Part shown: one piece after another, positions 1 through 11,061 of the stretch
Numbering within the stretch: the first letter of the stretch is position 1
Layout: each line of letters starts with the position of its first letter
Assembly: GCA_951799425.1 (NCBI GenBank)
Contig: OX637396.1
Location: 12,623,701 to 12,687,700 of the forward strand
DNA length: 64,000 bases
Direction: 5' to 3'
Source: Ilex aquifolium
Lineage: Eukaryota; Streptophyta; Magnoliopsida; Aquifoliales; Aquifoliaceae
Translations under genes and position numbers: made by a program
Notes under the pieces: generated by a model
Told to the model about the DNA's origin: nothing
Database searches by the model: none
Seen by the model: the letters and a program-made list of their open reading frames with translations, nothing else

Positions 1-1100
1 AATATAATTTGTATCTAATTGCACTACACACACTCTTCCAATATTAGTGGAAGCAAATTTCACCTCTTTTTTGCACCAATCATATAACTGAATCCCATCC
101 GCATGAGCAAACTGAAGCGACACATAACCCTCATTTAATAACTTAAACAACCTGAATTATCACAATAAACCAAACCCATCACATGAAACTAAAGATCAAA
201 TCAAATCAAATAATACACAACAATCCAAAATATAGTTGGAGAGAGGGGTAGGTGGTGGGGGCTTGGGGCAGGGAGTTTTATTGGTCTGAAGCAAAAAATA
301 GCAACATTTTGTGATCTAAAGCACTCATTTTACGCTCAAACATGGTTTGTTCTCATTTTTCGGGTACAAACATAAAAAATAAGAAACTTTAGATTGGGGT
401 TTTAGATCAATCAAACATAAAAAATAAGAAACTTTAGATCAATTCTCCGTTATCAGCAATCAAGCAAATACTTAAAAAAAAAATCAGTGAAGCCGTTTCA
501 TCAAAACCACCAAACAATGTGATCTAAAATATCATTTATCTAATAAATTTACTATAATAAAACATATTCCCAGCAGATTATAGTGCATCAAAATCTAGAC
601 CCGCAAAAAAAAAAAAAAAAAGGCATCAAAAAATTTCCCTAGAATTGGCTTGGGTTGGATTGCTTGTGGGGGTTGGGGTGCTTTGTGTGTGTAGCTAAAA
701 TGGGCGGTATTTGAGTTTTAGGTGGGATGAATTGTGAGCCATTGGTTTTAATTAAATGAGTTTAGATGAGATCTAAACCATATATGTAAATTTCAATTAA
801 ATCTTAGTCGTTCTTCTACTTTTCTAAATTGGTAGAGTTAATTAAGTTTGAAAAGTTCTCTATCTATTATAGATGTGGAATGTAAAATCCTTAAATTTTA
901 TACATAACAATCATAAATCAATCGCAAAGCCGTGTCAATCACTCAACATTATTAATGTCAAACATAAAACAAATCAGTCACACTACCAACTTGATATTCC
1001 TAAATAGCTCAAACCATGTTCCTTCATACGCTAGATGTTGCAACAAAATAATAAATTTTCCATTGAACTTAATAGTTCAAATCATTCAATTAAATTAATG
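1..1100. other. AT-rich non-coding DNA
   Basis: I find no supported gene here. The stretch is AT-rich, with homopolymer A runs near 473-482 and 605-620. A perfect 27 bp direct repeat occupies 368-394 and 413-439, with a 45 bp period. Nothing else is recognisable. Confidence 0.6.
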
Positions 1101-1905
1101 GGGTTTTTGGGTGTGGGTACATTTTTTTAGACTTATTTGAGAAAAAATGTATGGATAAGTAGTTTACTCTATTCAGTTCAATTTTAACAAAACATCATGT
1201 GATTAAGTACAAAATTCAAATGACATTTGAATTTTTTTACTTACTTACCCTTCCTTCAATTATGCATTATATTTATTCTCCCCATCTCTCTCTCTCCCCC
1301 TTACTCTCCCTATCTCTTTCTTATTTTCTCTCTCCCTCTTTCTCTCTCTCTATCTCTATCTCCCATTGATAATTTATTTTCTTTTCAAATATGTAAAGAT
1401 TTGATTTGATTTTTTTCATTTCTCTCCCCTATTTTCTCTCTCTCTCTCTCTCTCTCCCCCTGTTTTCTCTCACCATTACTCTCTCTCCTTATTTTCTTTC
1501 TCTCTTTCTTCATATCAACGTTACAATAACACAATTACACTAATTAGTTACAATTGTCCTATAATACACCAAACTGTTACTCATGTAATCTAATAAACCA
1601 AAAAGTTACACCAAACAATTATACAAAATTATGACACCAACTCAATTTTTCATTCAGTTTTTACATAAACCAAAGAGTTGCACCATTTAGTATCACGACA
1701 TGGTTACATCAATTATATACACCAAATTTGGTATAATAGCAAAGTTTTTGTGTAATGATAAACCCAATTTGGTGTATATAATTGGTGTAGCCATGTCGTT
1801 ATATTAAATGGTGTAACTCTTTGGTTTATGTAAACAACTGAATGACAAATTGGGTTGGTATTGTAATTTCGTGTAATTATTTAGTGTAACTGTTTGGTTT
1901 ATTAG
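1101..1905. mobile_element. Truncated copy of a large palindromic DNA element (Mutator-like or foldback)
   Basis: The left end (GGGTTTTTGGGTGTGGGTAC) and the following 150 bp match, in reverse complement, the right arm of the element at 21239-22460. Next come CT-rich microsatellites and a region rich in ACACCAAACAGTTAC-type words. That region folds back on itself around about 1750, since words at 1540-1745 reappear inverted at 1755-1900. The matching right arm stops near 1905, where CAF1-like coding sequence begins, so roughly 500 bp of the distal right arm is absent. No coding capacity is seen. Foldback or non-autonomous Mutator-like is inferred from the long inverted arms. Confidence 0.65.
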
Positions 1906-2370
1906 AGAACAAATGAGATGGGGTAGATGTGTACATGTTTGCTGACAAGTTTGGTGAGATCTTGGTGAGGTATGGTGTAGGTAGGGTGGGTGACATCCCA
2001 CGGACTCTATGATTTGGCTTACATGTTGAAGATTGTAATTCGTGATGAATTGCCAAGTTCGATTATGGGGTATGCTGAACACGTTGGCCATGTCTTTGGT
2101 GGGGTATATGATGTGAAGTTTATGGCGCGATATTACCATGGGTTGTTGGATGGTGAAGTAGGGTTGGAAAAACTCGCAATAATGTTAGATGTGGAGCTGC
2201 ATGGGAAAGCACATCAGGCCGGTTCGGATAGTTTATTGACTGCTGCTACGTTCTCAAAGATGAAGGCTGTCTATAAACTACCTGAGAGGATGTTTGAAGG
2301 TTTCTTGTATGGGATCAATGCTAAGATTGAGAGGCCTCGTCCAATGGTTGTGGTTTTGCCGCCTCAATAA
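1906..2370 (+). pseudogene. CAF1 deadenylase C-terminal fragment
   Basis: The translation from about 1930 resembles the second half of plant CCR4-associated factor 1, the DEDD-family 3'-5' poly(A) nuclease subunit of the CCR4-NOT complex. Recognisable parts in order are DGVD...FADKFGEIL, then WVTSHGLYDLAYML around the third DEDD motif, then YDVKFMARY and GLEKLA, then HQAGSDSLLTAATF, which holds the conserved late His and Asp. It ends with an FLYG segment and a stop at 2368-2370. The first 20 or so residues are in a different frame from the rest, with the shift near 1975-1985 and a stop just upstream in the second frame. The N-terminal half, with the first two acidic motifs, is missing because the palindromic element abuts it. 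An untranscribed relic is likely. A transcribed partial ORF of about 126 codons from a GTG at 1990 is possible but has no good start. Confidence 0.7.
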
Positions 2371-2499
2371 GATCTATAATATAAAACAGAACGGCTTCAA
2401 CAAACCCATCTGACGGCCTCAAATAAACTCATCCAACGACCACTAATATCTCTCTCAAAACCATTTATATTGAATTTTACATTCCTCTTCTCACTCTTC

Positions 2500-2500
2500 A

Positions 2501-2533
<33 letters not shown>
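2500..2533. repeat. (CT)n microsatellite
   Basis: This is a nearly uninterrupted CT dinucleotide run just downstream of the CAF1 relic. The hAT-like element at 2535 begins at its right edge. Confidence 0.9.
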
Positions 2534-2534
<1 letters not shown>

Positions 2535-2536
<2 letters not shown>

Positions 2537-3069
2537 GTGGAGAAGGGAGGAGGGACCTGAGGCCACCCTGAAAAAAAATATTTTTTTTAGTTATATATGT
2601 TTTATATATTTTTTTGGATTAATTGGGTCCACTGTAATGATTTATGAAAAACAAAATTAATTGAGTCAAACAAGTTGGGTACTAGAACAAAAAAACAAAA
2701 ACAAAAAGTCCATACCAAATCTCTTAAAATTAGCAAACTAAAATTGATTCCTTAGAGTATTGGTATGATTTGTTGAAGCCTCCTTTGGTTCAAAAATTAT
2801 GGAATATATAGCAAAAAATGCATAAAATATGGAATTTGTAAGAAGATTAAAAATTATAGAATATTTTTTTTATTTATGTCAAATAAATTATATAATTGAT
2901 CCTTGAAGTATAGATGCTATCTTATTAAATTTTTCAAACCGACCCTTTTTATATTTAATGAATTTTTAAGTATCAAATCCGATATAAAAAATATAAATAT
3001 ATCACATTATTTTTATCTATTATTCTTAAAGTGTGTCCACTCTATATCATATTTTTGGATTCGTCACTG
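2535..3069. mobile_element. hAT-type MITE
   Basis: The left end starts CAGTGGAGAAGGG and the right end finishes GGATTCGTCACTG, giving short CAGTG(G/A)-type inverted ends as in plant hAT elements. The interior is AT-rich and non-coding. The flanks share CTCTCA but sit in a CT microsatellite, so the 8 bp target duplication is only approximate. The family is inferred from the termini alone. Confidence 0.5.
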
Positions 3070-3558
3070 CTCTCAGGGATCTTCACTTCTGACTTCTCCA
3101 AATTAATCAGTTGGTTTACATTGCACCGTACCTTCAGCCACGGGTTACCCCTAGTCTTTTAACAATAGAAGACAGTACTGTTGGATGCTCAGTTTGTTGC
3201 TTGTGTATGATGGTGAGCTGTTTAGTGCCAGGTATAGAGGAGGGTGTTTCCAGCCCTGTTTTAGGTCCCTGCTATTTTCGGGCATGTTATGGGTACCTTA
3301 AATGTATGGAGCTGCTCCTCATAAAATAGTTATGCGAACAATACAAGCTAACTTTGAAGAGGAAAAAATCTAATCCCACATAGTTAGAATTGCGTCAAAA
3401 TCGAGTTCCTTTCAAATCTGAATTGCATTCAAAGCTTAAAATCATCAGAAAGTGCGATCATTTTGTTGAATCTAATATATTGAAATTCCTAAATATGTTG
3501 TTGGGATTGGGGAGAACATTCAAGCCACCACAGGGGAAAAATAGTTTTGGTGGTATGT
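3070..3558. other. Unassigned DNA, possibly an interrupted exon at its right edge
   Basis: No gene is recognised. The last 60 bp before the copia LTR can be read as LGLGRTFKPPQGKNSFGG, a Gly/Lys-rich stretch that may belong with the Arg/Gly-rich stretch immediately beyond the other LTR (9232-9540). This is a weak inference from composition. Confidence 0.3.
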
Positions 3559-4166
3559 TGTAGGCTGAAAAATAAACTACAAAAGAAATACGAGAGATCG
3601 AGAACTGATTTAGCAATGAAATCAGGAGAACTGCTAAAAATTCTCTTTGATATGAAAACAGTAGAGTTGAGATTTTCCCTCAATGAGTTTTCTCTCAAAT
3701 TGGGTGTTTTCTGGTGTGTTCTCTCTGTATCCAGCGAACCTTATTTATAGTGGAGGATATATCAGCTAGCCATTCAACTAGCCGTTACCACTCAGCATAA
3801 TATCCTCAACTCTACCAATATTTTCTCAATTTCACCAATATTTTCTCAACTCTCTATAGTCAAAGAAGGCTAAAAATACTTCAAGTAAGATTGACTAGTC
3901 TTTCACTACTTTATGGGTCCCTCTAGCCAAGTCACCCATGTTGACTAGAAAAGATCCAACCCAAACATCAAATTATATCCAATGTAATATATATGTATGC
4001 ATGCACCATTATAAAATAATATTTAATACATAATAATTTCACAAAAAATGAATCTATAATATATGTTATGAATAATGCAATATTTAATCAACAGATTGAG
4101 GTTTTATATATTCCGGATTTTACCACCAACTGTGGCTTCGAGGGATTTTAGCCACATATTCCAACA
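3559..4166 (-). repeat. Copia 3' LTR
   Basis: This 608 bp terminal repeat aligns with 8636-9231 over nearly its whole length. It is the downstream LTR because the element is on the minus strand. The outer 80 bp on the left is the most diverged part. Confidence 0.85.
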
Positions 4167-7100
4167 TCTCCCACTTGGCTATAAGTCCGAGATGTTCATT
4201 CATAACTTAAACTCATAGTAATAACTTGTCGTTTAAATTCTTCGGTTCCAATAGGTTTTATTAATGAATCTGCAATCATATCTTTTGTACAAAGATAATC
4301 AATAGAACATGTTCTTTTTGTATTATATCACTTATATAGTGATATTGTAACTCAATATACTTACTTTTGTGCCCGATTTCCCCATTTTTTATGGTTTTTA
4401 TCGCAATTTCATTATAACAAAAAATACGAATAGGTATATTATTTACACAGGTAATTTAAATCAGTTAAAAACCATTTTAACCATACGGCCTCTGAGATAA
4501 CCATACTACAAACAACATATTCAGTTTTCATAGTACTTTTAGCAATGAAACCTTGTTTTTTACTAGACCATGAGATAGCACCACCACCAAAAATAGATAT
4601 ATAACTCGTGGTGGATTTTCTATCATCAATATCACCAGCAAAATTAGCATCACAATAACCATTAACATTTATATCACTAGCTTGATATGTTAAAAAAAAA
4701 ATCTAATGTGCCTTGTATGTATCTAAGTAAACGTTTCACAGCTAACCAATAATTTATACTTGGATTACTTTGATATTGACTAATCAGACCAACAATATAG
4801 CTAAGATCCGGTCTAGTGCACAACATAGTAAACATAAGACTATCAACAACTTCCGCGTAGGGTTTAGATTTCATTTCTTGTATTTTCTCTTCAGTTTTAA
4901 GAGTCATATTCTTAGACAATTTTGCTCCTTTGTAAATTGGTGATTCAATAGGTTTGCAAGAATTCATATTGAATTTCTTTAAAATATTTTCCAAATAAGA
5001 TTTTTGAGATAAACTCAATTTTCTTTGCTTTCTATCTCTAAAAATTTTAATTTCAAGTAAATAATGTGTTTCACCCATATCTTTCATTTCAAACTTGGTG
5101 TTTAACCAATCTTTTAGTTCTAAGATTCTATTTATATCATTTTCGACAAATAAAATATCATCCACATACAAGTAAAGAATAATATAATAACTCTCACTAT
5201 TCCAAGTATATATACAATGATCATAGTTATTTGGAACAAAACCATAAGATATAATTGCATTATGAAAAGTATGATACCATTGCCTTGAGGATTGTTTTAA
5301 ACCATATAAGGATTTATTCAATTTGCATATTTTATTTTATTTTCCTTCGACTTCATATCCTTGCGGTTAATACAAATAATTTTTTTCTTTAAGTTCACCA
5401 TCAAAAAAAGCAGTCTTAACATCCATTTGATGTAACTCTAGGTCTAAGTATGCAACCGAGGACATTAATATTCTTATTGACGTAAATTTAGCTACGGGAG
5501 AATATGTTTCATCATAATCTATTCTTTCCTTTTGTGTGTATCCCTTAGCCACTAGTGTAGCTTTATATTTTATCAATGGATCCATCCGATTTAAATTTAT
5601 TTTTAAGAATCCATTTACACCCAATTATTTTTCTATCTATTTGGTAAATCAACTAACTCTCAAATTTTGTTTTTCTCTGTAGATTCTATTTCTTCTTTAA
5701 TTGATTCTCTCCATTTTAAATGATGGAATTCATAGCATCATTAAAATCAATAGGATCATTTGAAATTTCTTCACTATTGAATACATAATAATCTTTTAAG
5801 AAGTTAGGTGGATGTATTTCCTTTTGTATTCTAGTTAAAATATCTTTTGGCAGAGGCTCTTTTATTATTTGCTCTTATGGTTATATATTTTCATTTTCCT
5901 TAGTAATTTCAAAAAGTTCAACTATTTTCTCAATTTTATCTAAGTCATCTTTAAAGAAAAATACATCTCTACATTCAATAACTCCCACTGATCCATCATT
6001 ATGGTGAATTACAAATATATAGTCAATAGAATTTTCACAATATCCAATAAAAGTACATTTTATTGATTTAGGATCTAATTTCCTTCTATTAGGTCCTAAA
6101 ATTTTAACATGAGTCAAACTACCCCAAACTTTTAAGTGAGAAAGACTTGGTTTTGTACCCCTCCAAATTTCATATGGTGTTATTCCTATTGTTCTAGAGG
6201 ATACTCTATTAAGAATATAAATGGCAATAGAAATAGTCTCACCCCAAAATGTAGTGTTTAAGTGTGCATGACTAAGCATTGATCTAACCATGTCAAGAAG
6301 TGCTCTATTTCTCCTTTCAGCTGCACCATTTTGTTGAGGTGTATAAGAAATTGTTAATTGATGTATTATTCTATTATCTTTACAAAAAGATTCAAAAATC
6401 TCAGCCATGTATTCACCACCTAGATCCGTCCTTAATAATTTAATTTTTCTACCTAGTTGGTTTTCTACTTCCCCCTTAAATTCAATAAATTTTTGTAAGA
6501 CATCTGATCTATTCTTTAGTAAATATATATATAACCATATCTTGAATAGTTATCAATGAAAGTTATAAAATATTTCATGCCACGATGAGTTTTAACATTT
6601 AGAGGACCACAAATATCCGAATGTATTAATTCTAGCAAATCTTTAACTCTTTCTAATTTTTCAATGTTAGCCATATTTTTTATTTTATTATAAGTAATAT
6701 GACCTAGTCTCATATGTATAAAATAGAATCAACATTAACATCATAAGAGACATTAATATAAGCAGAAGAAGATCCAATTTTATTATTGTCACTAGCAATA
6801 TTCAAACGATAAAGATCATCAACTTTAGTCCCCATGCAAGAATAAGATCATGTTTACCAATAGAAACCTTAGAAAACCGAAACCGATTTCAAAACTCCTA
6901 TCATCTAAACGTTGCACAGACAAGAGATTGTGCCGCATATTGGGTGCATAAAGCACATCAGTCAATAGGAGGTTGCTTTGTCTAAGCAACGAAATTCTCA
7001 CAGTGACAATTCTGAGCACATCACAGAGTATAACTTGTGGTCACCGATTTTCACCTCCTTCATTTCAAAAAACTTATCTCTAGTATTAACCACATGTCGA

Positions 7101-8635
7101 GAAGAGGCAGAATCAACCCACCTGGCAAGAGAGTCATAGTCTGCAAGAGTTGACTCAAAAACCACACACAATATCTCTTGATCCTTTAAAATTTTGACCT
7201 TTATTTTTTTTGTGCAATTTTCTTTTGTAATGACCGGGTTGCCCACAGTTATAACAAGTACCTATTTATTTTCCCTTAAAATTATTATGTCTCTTGAACT
7301 TGTTATATTTTTTATTGTTTCTTTTAAAATGTTTGTCTTGTCTGGTCTTAAGAAAATACAGAGTAGTTGACACACTATTAGATGGGGCACCCATGACAAA
7401 TTGGAAAGATGAGGCACTAGAAACTAGGTTTGACACATTATTTGTTTTCTTTTTAGCCCTTCTCTCGGCCTCAATGCCTAGCAACATAGGTAACTTTGCC
7501 ATTGTTAAATCTTGGCTAGACATATTTAAAGAAATCACAACGGACTCCCATGAATTAGAAAGACTATGTAAAATAGTAAAAAACTTGCATTTTATCAGGA
7601 ATTGAGTTGCCTTGAGATGTCAACTCTTTACCTATTACCACAAGTTTAATGGCATGTTCAATAACAGACTCATCCTTTTTCATAAAAGTGTCATTATATT
7701 TTTCAATCAAGAGTTGAATATATGTGTTAGAGGCAGTACCATAGGCTTGTGTTATAACATCAAATATAGACTTAACAGTTTCATGTTCCTAAAAAATAAC
7801 CTCTAAATCGGGTTCCATGAAAGTGAGAAAGATTGACCTAGCTAATTTGTCGTTTTCTACGATTCTTTCGTAAGTGTTTCTAGCAATCTCTCAGGCCCTA
7901 AGAGGTGGTTCTTTCAGGTATGGTGTGTCAATGACATATTCAACTTTATCTTAAAATAATATGTGACGAATTCTACGTTTTCAAGTTGATTTGTACCATT
8001 AAGTCTCTCGATTTTACTAAGTTCTACACTAGCAGCCTTTGACCCCATTTTGAAAAATTATATAAAAATAAATTGCAAGGTAAAATTGGTTAGAACTGAC
8101 TCGAGTTAATTTTGTTACTGATGTGTGATTCCAAGAGCGCTTCAAGTGGACCATTGCTCCTTCACAACATTTACAATTTGTGGTCGATCGTAGAACACCA
8201 CCAAAACAGTATTTTGGCGATAATTCTGATGAACTCTGGAGTTGCTCGAACACACGATTTTCAATTTACCAAAAAATCTGCTTGAATAAAATAGCATCCT
8301 TGATGTCGTCACAAATCAATAGATAAATTTCTTCCTCAATTATTGGTCAACAGTTGTCCAGTTGGACTGGAGTGATTAGCAAAACAGAGAAACACAAATA
8401 AATTGGCTCAAAAACAAATAAAAAGAAATGGGCAAAAGCTTCGATCACAAGGAAAAATAAAGTGTATATATGGGTTGGTATGCACATAACAATAGCAAGA
8501 AAAAATAAAAAATGGATTTTATCTTTTGGCTTCGTATAGCGTGCAAAGGAAAAAGAAAAGTGAGAGAATAGCTTTGTTTTTAAGAAGAATTGTGACGGTA
8601 AAAAATAATTTGATCGATTGTAGCTCTGATACCAA

Positions 8636-9231
8636 TGTAGGAAATTTGTGAAATAGAACTTGATAAATTTGATGAATGGGGAGCTAGCATTTGAGAGTTA
8701 ACAACCCTCTTTGATATGAAAGCAATAGAGTTGGAATTTTTCCTCAATGAATTTTCTCTCAAATTGGGTATTTTTTGATCTGTTCTCTCTGTATCCAGAG
8801 AACCTTATTTATAGTGGAGGATATATTAGTTAGCTGTTCAATTAGTTTTTACCACTCAGCATAATATCCTCAACTCCATCGATATTTTCTCAACTTCACC
8901 AATATTTCCTCAACTTTCTATGGTCAAATAAGGCTAAAAAAACTCCAAGTAAGATTGACTAGTTTTTCACTACTTGATAGGTCCGTCTAGTAAAGTCACC
9001 AATGCTAACTAGAAAAGATCCAAACCAAACATCCAATTATATCCGATGTAATATATATGTATGCATTGCACCATTATAAAATAATATTTAATACTTAATA
9101 ATTTCACAAAAAATACATCTATGATATATATCATGAATAATACAATATTTAACAAATGGATTGGGGTTTTATATATTTTGAATTTGACCACCAACCGTGA
9201 TTTCGAGGGATTTTAGCCACATATTCCAACA
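8636..9231 (-). repeat. Copia 5' LTR with adjacent primer binding site
   Basis: This 596 bp terminal repeat is followed on the minus strand by the initiator-Met primer site at 8621-8635. Confidence 0.88.
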
Positions 9232-9540
9232 CAGTTCATCCTAACTAGAAATCTAGTCATGTTGCTGATTCTAGACAAAGAACTAGAGGCAGACAGGCTA
9301 GAGATAGATTTAAAGGCTATAAAGCAAGGCCAGATAGAAGAGGAAACACTTCCAATGGTCGTGGTAATATGATTAGTGGCATAAGGAACTCTTTCAAGGA
9401 TGATTTTGATAGATCTTCCCGGGAATCTCGTGGTAATAATAGAAGATTTCAAGGGGATAATTATGATGGGCGTGGAATGAGTTGTAGAAAAAGTGATTCA
9501 CAGAATATGAAAAGCACTAGATGAGAAGGGTCTTATAACT
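9232..9540 (+). pseudogene. Arg/Gly-rich coding-like remnant
   Basis: In one forward frame from about 9265 the translation is rich in Arg, Gly, Asp, Asn and Ser (SRQRTRGRQARDRFKGYK, then FDRSSRESRGNNRRFQGD). The open stretch runs to about 9522 and similar composition continues, with stops, to about 9600. Such tails occur in RNA-binding proteins, for example at the ends of DEAD-box helicases, but no folded domain is present and I cannot name the gene. It starts exactly at the edge of the copia LTR. It may be an exon remnant split by that insertion or a processed scrap. Confidence 0.35.
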
Positions 9541-9610
9541 AGCAACGTAGATGGTCCAGTAATTTTGATGATCGCTCAAATAGTTATTTTGATGATGACT
9601 GACACAGGAG

Positions 9611-11061
9611 GCCGCATATAAATGTCACATAAATATGAGCTATGGGTTTGATTGAAAGCTATATCTCTTGACCAAGAATTTGAGAACTCATTCTGAGGCT
9701 ACTGGAAGACCAAATCAATGTTACCCAAATCGTGGGTTGCTTTGATAAGTGGTACGGGTACATGGTACGATACTTTTTTAGGTACGTGGTACGATGAGGT
9801 AGATTTAGCTGGTACGATATTTTGGGTTGCAATTCGTTTTGGAACTCTTATGTAAATCGTTTTCACTACTATACAATATTATATATTACAGAACATTCAT
9901 AAACACTAAGTTAATTACCATTTATCTTATAGTTGTTCTTGATTTTTTATTAACTAAAATATATATATTTATAAATCTTTATGTATGTAGTCAATTATTA
10001 TGTATTTTATATTTATGCAACATGTTTTAAAGCGAATTGATTTATAGTTACTAGGGTTGGTGATCTGAATTGCGAACCCACTTCATTTGGGATCGATGTA
10101 CATAGATTATGGGTTGTCAAGAATTTAGTGAATTGTGGTAATCATAGATCAAATAGTACGGATAATTTATGTTACACCGGCAAGCATTTATAACCAAGAA
10201 AAGTTTCTTGCATTTGTAGATAATCCACCAGGTAGTCCAATTGGTGCATTTTCGTTCAACTTTATGGCAATGCATCTCTAGAATTTTTATTTTTTTTTGC
10301 CTTGCATGATCTGCCAGAGCTGTTGTTTTGTTGTCGCACCTAACATGCTTAGAAGCATTCGGTCTTCCTTTATTTCGGGACAAATCTCGCCTAGGGCAGA
10401 TCATTTATAACAGAGGTGATTTCTTCCGATATACAGTTGACCCTATTGTAGTTCATATTGTAACACAATTTTCTTTCTTGGTAATCAATGAGAGATAAGA
10501 ATTCCTTTACAAATTAATCATTAGAGAGGAAAACAATGTGTTCAGGTGAAAGGGGAGTAACTGTCTGTATGTATAATGAAGTTCTAGAGTAGGTTGATTT
10601 GAGATATGTTTTTGAATTGTTGACGAAGGGGAGTTTTTTTCTATGTCTAGAATGTCAGACCTGGTGATTTGGGGGCAGCGTTGGTGGGTGAGGTTGGAGG
10701 TGGTGCTCGGCCATGGGGGAAGGGAAAACGCATGTGTTGCAGCAGGGCGGGGCAACGAAAGTAAGAAACATGGATATTCTCACTAATCTTTTTTTTCATT
10801 GTGTTAAGTCAACAAGATCGTTCTACATACATCATCCATGAGCGTATAACAAAATGATTTAGATAGAAGAGGGAGAGGGAGAGATAGATAGGGAAGTTTG
10901 AACGAGACAAAGAAAAACCTATAATGACTACATGTCAATGACTGCAGTTGGAGAGCAAGTTATTAGTGGTTCAAGTCAAAGAAAACAAGATATTGTAGAA
11001 ATTTTACATGGGGAACCCAGAAAATTGCCATCCCCTACTCTCCCGTAATTCAAAAAATGTT
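9611..11061. other. Non-coding DNA with a GGTACG-rich patch
   Basis: No supported gene is present. At 9748-9816 the word GGTACG or a near variant recurs several times within 70 bp. The rest is AT-rich. The minus-strand open frames at 10117-10404 and 10507-10755 have no recognisable domain, and I treat them as chance. Confidence 0.5.

Larger units (their letters stand above)
3559..9231 (-). mobile_element. Ty1/copia LTR retrotransposon, broken, both LTRs present
   Basis: This fossil copia element is on the minus strand. The LTRs are 8636-9231 (5') and 3559-4166 (3'), starting TGTTGGAATATG and ending in CA on the minus strand. The primer site next to the 5' LTR (8621-8635) reads TTGGTATCAGAGCTA, complementary to initiator tRNA-Met, and a purine tract adjoins the 3' LTR. 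In element order come gag near 8050-7250 with a CYNCGQPGH zinc knuckle, a protease with WVDSASS, the GAG-pre-integrase and integrase core around 6710-5880 (TPQQNGAAERRNR), and reverse transcriptase with the YVDD box around 5620-4680. An RNase H remnant follows down to about 4400. The copia order (integrase before RT) fixes the superfamily. Roughly ten breaks are present, so it is inactive. The LTRs differ by about a tenth by eye, an age of several million years. No matching target duplication is visible. Confidence 0.9.

Noticed and set aside
1227-1409. Open frame through CT-rich sequence
   Set aside because: The Ser/Leu-rich translation follows from the CT microsatellite in the arm of the palindromic element.
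1804-2139. 111-codon minus-strand frame
   Set aside because: It overlaps the CAF1 relic and the element arm on the opposite strand and has no domain.
10117-10404. 95-codon minus-strand frame rich in Lys and Cys
   Set aside because: There is no recognisable domain, no start context and no splice or promoter signal.
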